Assembly (NCBI GenBank): GCA_030063045.1
Contig: JAQSEB010000005.1
Coordinates: 2,121,001 to 2,185,000, forward strand
DNA: 64,000 nucleotides
Reading direction: 5' to 3'
DNA from: Pratylenchus scribneri
Taxonomy: Eukaryota; Nematoda; Chromadorea; Rhabditida; Pratylenchidae
Shown here: piece after piece, positions 51,376 through 63,580 of the stretch
Numbering within the stretch: position 1 is the first letter of the stretch
How the letters are laid out: every line of letters begins with the position of its first letter
Translations under genes and position numbers: made by a program
Notes under the pieces: model-generated
Seen by the model: the letters and a program-made list of their open reading frames with translations, nothing else
Told to the model about the DNA's origin: nothing
Databases searched by the model: none

Positions 51376-51766
51376 CGTCCGTGGTCGATTCCACAAAAGA
51401 CAAAGAGGGCTATGCAATTATGGGCGATTCCACAATTCTGCAATTAAGGGCGTTTCCGACTAAAATAAATCAGAAACTGGATATAGACCCTATAAAACTT
51501 ATACCATTTTGTAGATCTCATCGAGACGCATCGAATAGTATATAATTTATCATGGTTTAGTAAAAATTAAATGGTATTAAATCATTTTTAAATTTTTGTT
51601 TTAAACTCTTTTATTTTGGGCCAAACCATATCAAATTTTATACCATTCGATGCGTCTCGATGAGATCTACAAAATGATATAAGATTTGTAGTGTCTAAAA
51701 CCGGTCTCAGACTTATTATAAATCGAAAATGCCTATAATTGCAGAATTGTGGAATTGACTAGCACC
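51376..51766. mobile_element. Foldback MITE (MULE-like), copy 3, inverted
   Basis: A 391-bp copy of the family at 31288-31716, inserted in the opposite orientation (starts CGTCCGTGGTCG, ends TGACTAGCACC). It is flanked by the perfect 9-bp duplication ATATTATAC (51367-51375 and 51767-51775). It keeps the conserved GTAGATCTCATCGAGACGC block in both arms. It lies 1 kb after the last filamin exon found. Confidence 0.93.
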
Positions 51767-51779
51767 ATATTATACATAT

Positions 51780-54700
51780 AAAAACCACAAATTCGATAAT
51801 ATTTTTATTTTTTAATTTATTTATTTTTAATTTGTTTCAATTTTTGGATTAATTTTGGTGATCAAAATTATAAATTCTTTAATTTATTCACAATTTTATA
51901 ATAAGTTAATATAAAAAATTTATGGGTTGTAAAAAATTATTTTAAAATTTATTCAAAATTTTAGAAAGATTATTTTTTTAAATTTTTTTTTTAAAATAAA
52001 TTTATTTCAATCATGAAATTGTACAATTCTAAAATTCTAATAACAAATATCAATAGTATTTGTTGTAGCCGCAAAATCAAAACCCGTTTGCACCCCAAAA
52101 TCCATTCCCCTTCATTCGATTCTTTCATATTCATAAATCATAATCCCCCGCTCCCTCCAACTTTTCCATCCATCACAAATTTTTTGTACAAAATGTGCTC
52201 ACTCAACTGAATCCCTTCCATCGAAATGAAAATCCAAAAAGGGTGGAATCATGTAAATCCCCTTTTGCGTCCTACTAAAATCCCTTCATTCAGCTCACAG
52301 CTCAGAGGGAAAATTGTTTCGGTGAAACGAAAAAATTATAAAATTCTACGCTTTTATGCACGCCAAAAATATTAATATTAATATTATTATGCGAAGAATT
52401 TTTTACTTTGGCAATTTCCAATTTTTATACAAAATTAGTTTACATGCAAAAACCAAAAAAAAATCATCATCATTGCTCCCAAATCCATTCCTAAAATGTA
52501 CAGATGACCAATATTATTTACACCGTAAAATAATTTTGGCAAACAGCCAATGGCATTATATTCCCCTTCCAAAATAATAATTTCGCTTATCAATATGCTA
52601 GCGGGCAAAGTATCAAAGGTATTTGGGTATTGAATGGAAATAAAATTCAACAATGAAATAAATCGACGAGTTTCATGTCTCCATTTCGATTTTCTAACAG
52701 ATTATTTGCATGAATGGGCACACATAGGTTAGGGCGATTCTCATGGATCATTCGATCATTCATCCCTTCCATAAAATATACCATTTAAACTCTAAGGCAA
52801 CCACCAAATAACAATCATTTTTACTCTTTCTAATTCATTTCATACAAGAAAATTTTACTTTGAAGTTTTCACTATCATAAACAACTTTTTTATTTGCTTT
52901 TGGCGCACATGCACGGAAAACCATTTTAAAGGGAGGAAGTGAGGGATGATCTCTTTGCCCTTTGCTCTTTGAATCGGATCAAAAAGCCTACTAAAACAAG
53001 TTTTTCCTTTCAAATAAGTACAACACTTTAATAACATAATCAATCATCTTATTAGTTTAATTTATATATTGTTAATCATAACCTGATTATCAAAGTATGA
53101 CACGAGAGAAATTGATAACTTTTTCAATAATTCCCGATGAAAATATTTTTTTATTTTACTAAAATTGCTTAAGAGAAAAGAGAAAACAAATGGTAAGCTA
53201 AGTGAAAATAGATTTGTGATTTTTTTAGCCACAAATGTACTTTTATTTTACATTAAATGGGAGAGATACTTTTACTTTTGTAAGCGCATTTGTTTGAATT
53301 CAATGCTTGATTGAACAATGCAACAGAAGGATAGATTAGACAAAAAGAATGCTAAATAAAGCAAGAAAAAAATGGGTTTTTCATACATATATTAATAAAA
53401 ATTTCTAGAGTTTTTAGATGTATCCATCCCTAACAATTTTTGTCCTAAAAAGAATTTATGTTTTGGCTTCCTAAACAATGTTTGTTTCTGCCCCAAACTA
53501 TTTAAGTTTTCTTCCTAAATAATTTTTTTTTACTTTTTTTTCCTAAATATTTTTTTCATCCAAATTATTTATTTTTTGTTCACAAATTATTTGCGCTTAT
53601 ACCTCCTTTACAATATGTGTTTTTTCCACAAATTATTTGTATTATTGTCAAAAAAATTTTTTGTACTCCCAATAATTTGTATTTTTATACTTTTTCAGCT
53701 TAATTCCAAATTTTCATGTGCTTATTTTTGCTTGTTATATATTTTCTCGAAAATATATATCATGGTCCCTTAGTAAATATTGTCACTTCCTCTTTTCCAT
53801 TCACCTGTATGTTGGGGTTGACTAGGCCATGGCGTCCAATTATTTTATGGGCAACTTCGGCGCGGAGGGGTTCGTTCGTTTTGCCAAATGTTTGCCAAAG
53901 TTAGGGCCGCACTGCAGGGCCAAGCATGGGGGAAGGGGAGCGCAAACAACCCTCCTTCCTCTATTTAGTTGTCCCATTCTTCTCCTCCAATTCTTCCCAT
54001 TCCTCAATGAATTTCCTCCGTTCCTCATTTACTACATCTATCGTCTACCAGAGAGTTCCCCTCCCGAGAGTCTCGTCGATTCCCATTTCCAATTGCAAAT
54101 TCAAAACCATCCTTCTTCCAAGATTCTTCCCCCCCCCCCCCCATCTTAAATAAACTTCACTCACTTTCACCTCTTCCTTAAATGGGTATTTACTATTTCT
54201 TTGCCTCTGAAGTGTTCCTTCGATCAATTTTTATCACAAAATAATCATTTGCTGCAATTAATAGAGACCGGAATTTTAGAAGACGATTCTCATAAAATAA
54301 GTGTATATATTTTGGTTTTTTAGTGAAATTTTACCAAAATTCAAAAAAATATGTGTATTTTTTATGCCTTTTTTTCTACTGAAATTTTTTAAAAATCTTG
54401 CTAAAATAGGTAAAAAATACCACAATAAATGTAATAATTGCTCAAACAAATTATTTATTTGAATTTCTCATTAAATTCTATGAAATAAAAAATCCGCTCC
54501 CCATCTATTAATATATTTCTTTCATTGGTTGCAAAAATTTTCCCAAATTTTTACATGTTATTTGATGCCATCTTTCTTCCTATTTTTGCTTACTGCAATT
54601 CGAACTTAATATTATTCCCTCTATTATTGTTTTTCAAGGAAAAAACAATGCAAATAGAAAAGAAGATGGGGTTGTGGCTTGTGGGCCAAATGTCAAGCCC

Positions 54701-55100
54701 CTCATTCATGCAAAAATTGCTTTCAACAATATTGCTTCCACCATTTATTCTTCCTAAGCACTCGAAAGAAGAGTCTAGAAAAAAATAAATAAAGCTGTAA
54801 TAGAGGATGGTAAAAAAACATTTTTGCACATATTGCGACGATCGCGCCATTTATAATAACTAATCAAGGACTACTAAACTTTTAAATGATTTTGTTTATC
54901 AAATTAAAAAGACTTTTAGCTATCTAATTTTATTAAAATTAATTCAGAACTCCATCAATTCTGAATCAATTTAATAAAATTAATTTTATTAGCTAGCCAA
55001 CAGCCTCATCTTTAAATTTGATACTATAATCACCAAAATTGATTTACTATTTTAAGAGTTATTTGAAACAGTGACAAAGATGCCTATGCGAAAATTTGAG
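51780..55100. other. Spacer or long intron, mixed composition
   Basis: G+C-raised patches occur at 52.05-52.3 kb and 53.8-54.1 kb, with a 12-base C run at 54131. Short frames are open on both strands, including a - strand piece near 53.96-54.05 kb reading RRKFIEEWEELEEKNGTTK to a stop. None is recognised or shows a convincing exon chain. Filamin may or may not continue across this. Confidence 0.45.
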
Positions 55101-55860
55101 CTTACTATGTGAGGAGCATCCAAATTTCTACCAATTTTTCTTTTCAGCTTCAGTGGATTTTCTCCCTTCAATCCACCATTTTTCGCCCACCATACATTTT
55201 TAGCCTCTCTCGCGTCCACGCCGATTGTTTTTCCGCGTCAACCCAACACAAAATGGGGCCAATTCCCCAATTTCATCGGTGCACCATTCCCTTCGTTCCT
55301 TCTATCCCTTCCATTCGTTCGCTGCGCAGAATTAGGCCGCCGTCAACGCCGTATGCTAGTAGCGGATTGGGGGATTGGCGCTCATTCAAAATAATGCTTA
55401 TGTAAAAAATGCAACATGGCTGTACTATTCTGAGGCTAACCACTGCCAAATTCCCACACCATCCAATTCCCAATCTAATCCAATATTTCTACAAATTTAC
55501 ATCAATTCGCCCTCCTTCAACCAATAATTTTTTATTGCCTCCCTCAAATCCGTCTTATACATATTTTCATAGTGAAGTATTTTTTTTTATTCTTATTTTT
55601 CGGTTGGAATCTTTTAAGATACATTTTCTTAATATTTTCACATAAGAAATGATTTAATTTTTAATTATTACATAAAAATTGGTTAAATTTATATCTTAAT
55701 TCTCAAAAATATTTTAATTAAATTTGCTAAAATTATTCTAATTATTTTTTTTGCCAAAATTGATTTTAAAATGACAAAGACATGAAAAGAATTATTTTTT
55801 CTCGAATCCATCCCTTTCATTTTTGAGAAAGATTGATCTTTCATCTCCCTCCACTGCACA

Positions 55861-56319
55861 TTAACCTCCAAAACTTTTCCGGTACTCCAAAGTCATTTCT
55901 TTCAATGGAATTTTTACAACAAAAATATTTCTCCCAGTGGAGCCCTTCTTTTCTTCTGCACTAAAAATTACCCCAAATTTAACAAAGAAAGAGAAGATTT
56001 TTGCGCGACTTAAAAATAAATTTTCTTCCCTTCCATTTTTCTCGATCAACAAAAATTTTATGCGCCTTTTGCAGCGCGATGGTCCCTCTTTTTCCTTTCC
56101 ATATTTCTCCCCCTTTTGCCATCGGGGTTTCCTCTTCCCATTAATTATCTTTGCCACTGCCCTAAAATTCAATGTATGGTTGTGGTTGGATGGATGCGCT
56201 GCTGAATTTGCTAGGGGGGAATTGAAGGGCAGCAACATTGCCTCCTCCTTTCGGCTCTCGGCAGAGGTCAATTTTATTTGGTGGGTGGGTGACCTCCACC
56301 CCCATTCCCCGCTGTCCAT
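55861..56319 (-). CDS. Doubtful 152-codon open frame
   Basis: An ATG-initiated - strand frame of 152 codons in a G+C-raised pyrimidine-rich patch. The + strand of the same patch is also open for about 130 codons from an ATG (56059-56452). No domain, signal peptide or family likeness is seen in either. Openness on both strands points to composition, not coding. It is listed only because it is the longest non-repetitive frame outside filamin. Confidence 0.12.
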   Translation of the reverse strand: MDSGEWGWRSPTHQIKLTSAESRKEEAMLLPFNSPLANSAAHPSNHNHTLNFRAVAKIINGKRKPRWQKGEKYGKEKEGPSRCKRRIKFLLIEKNGREENLFLSRAKIFSFFVKFGVIFSAEEKKGSTGRNIFVVKIPLKEMTLEYRKSFGG

Positions 56320-56730
56320 CGATTACATACACCCAACAATTTTCTTGCGGGAAAAGTACAATGAACCAACGGGAAAATTTTTTCCTTCACAAAAAGAGCA
56401 AAATAATTTATTGACAATGCCTATTTATCAAAAAAATTTAAATTTTTATTAAAACTATTTTATTGCCTGAGGCATATGTAGTCTTTATCTGTACTCTTTA
56501 GGCTTTTTCCTTTATAGTGGTTGGGTGACCTCCACCATTTCCGCTTTGCCCGTCAAAAATAATAGAGAGAAATGGACTATTGAGAGTGAGATGGTGGGTC
56601 CGAGACAAAAGGGAAAATTTTTTTGTGTCTGCAAAATGCGCAACAAAATTTATGGGAGTAGGAAATTGATGAAGGCAATTTATCAATTAATTTATATTTC
56701 CTTAAAAATTCATTTATTGCCTGAGAACTT
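56281..56730 (+). repeat. ~236-bp offset tandem duplication
   Basis: GGGTGACCTCCACC at 56287 and 56523 starts two related segments that both continue through GGGAAAATTTTTT and end near TTATTGCCTGAG (56461 and 56714 area). They are diverged by substitutions and small indels. Confidence 0.7.
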
Positions 56731-58969
56731 TAATAAATTTAGGAGAGAATTGCTAAATAATTAGAAAATTTATTTATATCTAAGTGAAGGTTGAAAATGA
56801 TTAATTTTCTCCATTTGTTTAAATCCTCAAATAGGTTTTTTCCATAGGCTAAATTTGATTGAATTTTAATTTATAAATTAGTTTTTTTAACATTATTTGA
56901 GCGATGTCTTTGAGTATAAACATTATAACAAAATATTTTTAGATTATAAATTTATAAAAATATTTATAGAAATAATTTATGGGAAGCAATCATCAAAAAC
57001 GGAAGGTGAACGTATTAACAAATTCATCGCACTCACTAATCAATTGGGAAATGAAAAATACCATTTTTCTCATAAAATCAAATCCTCAAATAAACTTTTT
57101 TCACTAGGCTAAATTTGATTGCATTTTAATTCATATATTTGTTTTTTTTTATTTTAAATTATTTGGCCGATTGCTTAAGATTGATAAAAATTATTATCAT
57201 CCAATCCAAATCCTTAAAATGCCTCTTTTATGTAGACTAAATTTGATTTGTTTTATTATTTTTTTTATTTTAAATTATTTGACCGTGGGCCAGTTGGGAG
57301 AGAAAAATTATACCAAAATATTTTTAGATTGTAAATTTATTAAAAGCATAGTGAAATAATTTATGAGAAGCATCCATCAAAAAATGATTAATATGATATG
57401 TATTAGTCTAACCGCATTCTCAAATCTATTGGGATAGAAAAATTACAAATTTTCTTCATTTATCCAAATTCCAAATCCTCAAAAAAGCCTTTCAATTTTT
57501 TGGATTTTAATTTATAAATTTGTGTTTTTTTTTTAAAATTATTTGCCTCAGGACACGTTTAGCAATAAAAATTATATCCAATTATTTTTTGATAACGAAT
57601 TTCTCTATTTAACCAAATCCTCCTTTTTGTTTAGGCCAAATTTTATTAGATTTTAATTTATAAATTTTTGTTTTTTTTTTAAATTATTTGACCAAGGATC
57701 ATTACAGTTGAAATTTATAACCAAATGGTTTTTAGATTATAAAATTAATAAAATTTATTGAAATAATTTATGGGAATCAACCAGAAGTAATATATATTAG
57801 TGAATTTAATGCAAAATTATATATATTCTAAAATTATTTGACCGAATTCCTGCGTTAGCAATTAGCATTCAAAATTATAAATAAAAAAAGTTTACCGAAA
57901 TAATTTATTTGAAGCAGCCATCAACAAAGGAAGTGATAAATATTAGTGAATTCCACACTAATTAATTTTTAATTAGGAGAAGGAAAATTAATAATTTTCT
58001 TAATCAAACAAATCTTCAAATATTATATACTCTTTTCCGTAAACTAAATTTGATTCGGTTTTAATTTATAAATTTAAATATTTTTTTAATAATTTATTTG
58101 ACATGGATGCGTGCGCAAAATTTTATACCCAAGTGCTTTTAGAATTGCAAATTTATTAAAAAATTTCCTGAAACTTATAGAAAGCAACCTTCAAAAAGGA
58201 AATTGATAAATATTAGCGAATTCATCGCATTCTTTAAAGAAAGATGGATAATTTCCATTTTCCTGCATCTGTAAATTATCAATATCTTAAAAAGTAAAAC
58301 TTTTTCCTCTACCAAAAATTGCAGTTATATTCCTATCCAGGTATAGAAAATGATTTAAAAAAATTAAAGCTAGGTGGTAAATAAGCAATTTTCCCCATTT
58401 AGAAAATCCTAAAATGAATGGTTTTCCGTAGGTTAAATTTTAATTATGATTTAATTTATGGATTTATGTATTTTTTTTATTTTCATTTTATTCGAATTCT
58501 GTTTGCGTCTAAAAATTATACCAACTTGTTTTTAGAGTGCAAATTTAAAAAAAAAATTATAAAAATTATTTATGGGAAGCAATAGACAAAGAGTAAAGAA
58601 TATTTATTGGGCGAATTCATCATTCCTAATCAATATGGAAAATGGGAAATTGAAAATTGAAAATTTTCTCTATATACCAAATCCTAAAATAAGTCTTTTT
58701 CCATCGGCTAAATTTGAGAGTTTTAATTTAAATATTTTTTAAATTATTTAATTGCAAAAATGCTTAAAAAGCGAGTAAAATTATACCAAATGTTTTTTAG
58801 ATTATAAATTTATGCAAAAATATAATAAAATAATTTATGGGAAGCAACCTTCAAAAAGGAAATTTATTTATTGGGAAATTCATTGCACTCTCTAGGAAAA
58901 TTACTTACATTTATCCAAATCGCTGCGAAAATAATTCACTTCCCTCCGAGATATTCGAATAGTCTAAAG

Positions 58970-59472
58970 TAGGGTTCAGCGGTACCGCAGTACCGGTCGG
59001 TACCGGTACCGAAGTACCGGCCTTTGGCCAGTACCGGTACCGATTTTGCCAGTACCGGTACCGACATCAGTACTACCGGTACCGTTTTTTCAACTCGGTA
59101 CTAGTCGGTACTGACAAGCACCCCCTAAAATGGCATTTTTGGCCAAATTTTTTATTTTTTTTTAAAATTTTTTTCTTTAAAATGAAATTTTCAGTCAAAT
59201 TTAAATCTTTTATGAAGCTATTTTTTATTTCTCTGCATCAAAAATTTTTGATTTTTGAAAGAAAAAAATTGAATTTTTTAAAAATTTTTATGATTTTTTA
59301 CCATTTTTTCTCCAGTACCGTCAGTACCGACTAGTACCGGTACCGACCGGTGCCGAGTACCGGTACCGGGTACCGACCCTAAACTCAGTACCGGTACCGA
59401 ATACCGAGTAGGCTGGTACCGGCAAGTACCGGTACCGATTTTGGTCCAAAGTACCGGTACCGCTGAACCCTA
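58970..59472. mobile_element. hAT-like MITE rich in GGTACCG, perfect 8-bp TSD
   Basis: A 503-bp element starting TAGGGTTCAGCGGTACCG and ending in its reverse complement, flanked by GTCTAAAG on both sides (58962-58969 and 59473-59480). Both ends are packed with GTACCGGTACCG words; the core is T- and A-rich. It interrupts the ~255-bp degenerate array and so is younger than the array. No transposase frame; the apparent - strand protein at 59321-59536 is the repeat translated. Confidence 0.92.
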
Positions 59473-59486
59473 GTCTAAAGTAGGCT

Positions 59487-59576
59487 AGACACAGTGAAAT
59501 CCCGCAGGGATTCCAGACACGAAGTGTCCCAAGCATAAATCCACAAATCTCAAGGGAAAAGAGCCCCGCAGGAGCT
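59487..59576 (+). repeat. Second hairpin cluster, related style
   Basis: It contains AATCCCGCAGGGATT, GACACGAAGTGTC and AGCCCCGCAGGAGCT in quick succession and ends GGAGCTAGT, like the cluster at 7.1 kb. It interrupts a unit of the degenerate array (TAGGCTA ... GTTTTGATTTATAA), so it is an insertion. No clear target duplication. Confidence 0.5.
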
Positions 59577-61019
59577 AGTTTTGATTTATAAATTTATATT
59601 TTTTAATTTAAATTATTTGACTGGTGTCATCTGGTGAAAAATTATACCCAAATATTTTTAGATTAAAAATTTATAAAAAAATTTACTGAAATAATTTATG
59701 GGAAGCAACCATCAAAAAGGAAATTGATATGTTTAGGGCAAATTTCCACACTCAAATCCATTAATTGATGTCAAATTAAAAATTTTTCTATTACTCAAAT
59801 CCTAAAATAGTACCTTTTTAGTAAACTAAATTTTTTTCGAATATATTAATTTATATTTTTTATTTTAAATTATTTGAGTGAGGCATGGCATGGCGAAAAA
59901 ATTTTTACCGATTTTTTCAAGATTATAAATTTATATAAAAATGTAGAAGAATAATTTATGGAAAACAACCATCAAATATTAAAGTGATAATTTTGGCAAA
60001 TTCAATACATTCTTTAATCATTTGGGAGATGCAAAATTACCATTTTTTATATTCAAATAAGCTATTTTCCGTAGGCAAAATTTGATTCAGTTTTATTTAT
60101 AAATTTAAGAATATTTTTATTTTAAATTAATTGACCGATGTCGTTGCGCGTGCAAAAATTTTACTCAAATATTTTTTGCTCTAAATTTATAAAAAGGTTT
60201 ACTCAAATAATTTATATGGGAAGCAAACATCAAAACAGGAAGTGATATTTATTGGCAAGGAGATGGAAAATTACCATTTTTTTATTTATCCAAATCCTCA
60301 AATATAACCTTATCCGTGGGCTATATTTAATTCAATTTTAATTAGAATTTTTTTAGTTTTAATTATTTGGCCTGAGGTCAGGAAAGCCATAAAAATTATA
60401 CTCAAATATTTTTAGGTTATTAATAAAAAAGTTTACTGAAATAATTTATGGGAAGAAACCGTCAATTAGGAAAGTAATATGTATTGGGGAATTCATCACA
60501 TTCAATAATCAACAAAGATATGGAAAATTATCAATTTTCTCTATTTACCCAAATCCTCAAACATGATCTTTCCCATAAGCTAAATTTGATTCAGTTTTAA
60601 TTTATATTAAATTTATGTTATTTTTAAAATTATTTGGCTAATGATATAGTGATAATCAATAAAAATTATGAAAAAATCTTTTTAATTTAAATTTATAAAA
60701 AAGTTTAGAGAAATATTTTATGAGAAACAGCCATCAAAATGATAAGCATTATCGAATTAATCGCATCTCTAATCAATGAGGGAATTGAAAATTACCAATT
60801 TTTCTCCTTTTATAATCCTCAAATTGCCACTTTTCCCTATACTACATTTGATTCAGTTTTAATTTATATTAAATTTATGTTTTTTTTTAAATTATTTGAT
60901 GGTTGGTAGCGTTGATAAATTATACCCAATTTTTTTAAATATAAATTTATAAGAAATTTACTGAAATAATTTATGGGAAGCAACAATCAAAAATAAAATG
61001 ATATTTATTGGCGAATTCA

Positions 61020-61870
61020 TTGCTCACTCTAATCAACATTCCTTTTTCCCCAATCTCTACTAGCTTCATTCCAACTATCCTCAGTGTGTTTAGGAAATCT
61101 TTATAAAATAATCCTACAATTTTAATATGCTTTTTAAAGATATTTTTGGTATTTATTAATTAACTTATGCAACGAATTTCTATTTTTGGGCCTTATTTGC
61201 AGTTTTAATAATTTTAAAAATGACTAAAATATTCAATTTAATATAGGTATTTTCTCTAATCCCTGAAAAAATGGCTTAGAATCATCCAAAGGTATATTTT
61301 TTAAATTTTTACTTTCTTATTTCCGCATCAATTTCCATTCAAAAAATAAAAAAGAGACGAGATTTTAAATACACGGTTCACTCCACAGATTGAAAAAAAA
61401 ATAAATCGTCTCTTCGTTTCCGCATTTTCGCCATTGATCGAATTTGTGTTCAAGAAAAGGAAAATGGAAATGAAAAATAGCTTCTTTAAATTCTCAAAAA
61501 AATTTTTGTGACTCACTCGCGTAAATTCACCATTTTCCTACCTAAACCATTCTTTTTACCCTCTTCCCCTTGCTTTTATTTTGAAAGGCAACAAAAAATG
61601 CTCACAATTGAATTTTTAAAAATTCTTTCATCGGCCAATTTCTTAAATATCACAGTTAAAACTCCAAGTTCCCCTTTTCTCCGATTGTATTAAAATTGAA
61701 AGTTTGAATCCTTCTTTCTTACCCTTTTTTTAATCGAAATAATTGGGAAAGGATTGGAAATGCCAGAGGCAAAAATTAGTTCTCTGTAAATTAATAAATT
61801 ACCAAATACAACAAGCCAAGGACAAAGTCATTTTTTAACTAATTTCCTATTGACCTCACTTCCCGTGGAT
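61020..61870. other. Spacer, no gene seen
   Basis: AT-rich with short frames only. Nothing supportable. Confidence 0.5.
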
Positions 61871-61879
61871 ATAAAAAAT

Positions 61880-62663
61880 CAGGGATGCCATAATACCAGG
61901 AAAACCGGGGATTTTCCCGGTTTTGAGGGTCCGGCCCAGGTTTTTCCCCGGTTTTTGTTTTTGCCAGGTTTTTACCAGGTTTTACATAATTTGCCAGGAT
62001 TTAGCCAGATTTTTATATTTTACTTTAAAATGGTTAAAATTTTTTGCTGCGCGGCCATTTTTGGCCTACATTTTTCGCTGCGCGGCCATTTTTGGCCGAC
62101 ATTTTTCGCTGCGCGGCCATTTTTGGCCTACATTTTTCGCTGCGCGGCCATTTTTGGCCTACATTTTTCGCTGCGCGGCCATTTTTGGCCTACATTTTTT
62201 GCTGCGCGGCCATTTTTGGCCTACATTTTTCGCTGCGCGGCCATTTTTGGCCGACATTTTTCGCTGCGCGGCCATTTTTGGCCTACATTTTTCGCTGCAC
62301 GGCCATTTCTGGCCTACATTTTTCGCTGCGCGGCCATTTTTGGCCTACATTTTTCGCTGCGCGGCCATTTTTGGCCTACATTTTTCGCTGCGCGGCTATT
62401 TTGACTAAAAATTTTTTCATAGCGGGAAAATTTTAATTTATTTTATGCTTATCTCTCAAGCGGAATTGACTAAAATAAGTCAAAATATAAGTTAAAAATG
62501 AAAATAAACATTTTTATAAGCATTTATTTTGTTTTTTACACCTTTTTAAGCATGCCCGGTTTTTTGCCAGGTTTTTGAAAATTTTTGCCCGGTTTTAGCC
62601 CGGTTTTAGCCAGGTTTTTGAATGGGTTTGCCAGGTTTTTGAGTTTTGGAGATGGCATCCCTG
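61880..62663. mobile_element. hAT-like non-autonomous element carrying a minisatellite
   Basis: A 784-bp element with 12-bp termini CAGGGATGCCAT / ATGGCATCCCTG and a perfect 8-bp target duplication TAAAAAAT (61872-61879 and 62664-62671). Subterminal zones repeat GCCAGGTTTTT and CCGGTTTT words. The middle is the 31-bp tandem array described separately. No transposase is encoded. Confidence 0.93.
62046..62396 (+). repeat. 31-bp minisatellite inside hAT-like element
   Basis: About 11 units of 31 bp begin GCTGCGCGGCCATTTTTGGC and continue CTACATTTTTC, with occasional CTAC to CGAC variants. Each unit contains the palindrome GGCCATTTTTGGCC. Because 31 is not a multiple of three and the unit lacks stops, all three forward frames stay open; these are not genes. 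Confidence 0.95.
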
Positions 62664-62699
62664 TAAAAAATGTCAAGATAAAATAAATAAAAAAGTTGT

Positions 62700-63110
62700 A
62701 CATAAAATTTGTTAGACATATTCCCTGTCAACATTGAAGGAAGCACTGTAATCTCGGCTTTTAAACACTTTCCTCTTTTCCCTTTTTCTTTTCTCTCTTT
62801 CCTCATAGATCGTTGAGAGTGAGAGGGAGACCGGCTGACTGAATGGTGGGCGACCGGCTGCCTCATCCCCGCAAGCTTTTCACAAAACTCCAATCACCCC
62901 TTCCACCCTTCTTCATATTTTCCCTTTCATCAATATTCCAACCAAACACCACATCATCGTTTTTCCCTTCTCCCCCCCCCCCTCTCCCACTTTTTCCTTC
63001 TATAAAACAACAACTTTTCCCCTTTTCATCTATATTTTCGTATCCATAAACCAATCGTTCCTTCTTTCCCAGCAGCGCAGTTTCCCTTTCACCGCTTTTT
63101 TTTATTTTTA
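62700..63110. other. Pyrimidine-rich spacer, possible promoter-like patch
   Basis: CT-rich sequence with a 10-base C run (62972 area) and a CTTCTATAAAACAACAAC word (about 62998) that resembles a TATA region. No transcript start or coding exon can be shown. Confidence 0.25.
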
Positions 63111-63580
63111 TAATTTTCTTTAAATTGGTGGAAAAGATGTAACAGAGAGTGAATCAATATTTTTGTGTCAACAAAATTCTTCATTTTTTTTATATGGACT
63201 AATTTATTCCGCGCACTAATAAGTCCCATAACTATGCTGATTGTTGACTGAGGCATCCTGCCTTCTAATAATGGAAATATTCACATTAATATGAGGGATG
63301 TGCATTCGCATGCCCGGAGGGTATATTTTAAAAATAAATTTTAAAATTTAATACATCTCACTTTATGCGGCCATAAACCAATCGTTCCTACCAATAATAG
63401 AGCCAGCGCATCTTCCTTTTCACCACTTTTTTATTTTCCATATATTTTCCCCTCAAATTGTTCGCAAACGATGCAACAAATAGGGGGAGCGAATCAATAT
63501 TTGGGAACAGAAAAAAATTTCTCCATATTTTTATTGTCATATCTCATATGGCTCAATTTATTCCACGACTCTCTCCTATA
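63045..63580 (+). repeat. ~325-bp offset tandem duplication
   Basis: CCATAAACCAATCGTTCC occurs at about 63045 and 63371. Both copies continue with an AGCGCA...TTTCACC stretch, a GATG(T/C)AACA word, GAATCAATATTT, and AATTTATTCC near the end. Diverged direct repeats; no gene. Confidence 0.75.

Larger units (their letters stand above)
56900..61020 (+). repeat. Degenerate ~255-bp satellite-like array
   Basis: Boxes like AATAATTTATGGGAAGCAAC lie near 56971, 57354, 57762, 57899, 58171, 58564, 58829, 59690, 59950, 60206, 60440, 60711 and 60964, the last five at 234-271 bp spacing. Other shared words are CCATCAAAAAGGAA, GCGAATTCATCGCA, CCAAATCCTCAAAT and GTAGGCTAAATTTGATTC. Removing the 503-bp MITE and the ~90-bp hairpin insertion restores normal spacing between 58829 and 59690. 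Confidence 0.88.

Noticed and set aside
52435..52653. - strand 72-codon frame with plausible residues
   Set aside because: It starts at TTG, has no recognised domain and no clear splice context, and is short enough to occur by chance.
53829..54227. Cluster of open frames on both strands
   Set aside because: The patch is G+C-raised with a C run. Frames are open on both strands, no splice-linked chain or known motif was found, and composition explains the openness.
59321..59536. - strand frame rich in GTGTRYRY residues
   Set aside because: It is a translation of GTACCG repeats inside the hAT-like MITE and its flank.
61850..62436. Three overlapping + strand open frames of 130-184 codons
   Set aside because: They are the 31-bp minisatellite read in each frame. 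The unit lacks stops and is not a multiple of three, so openness is automatic.
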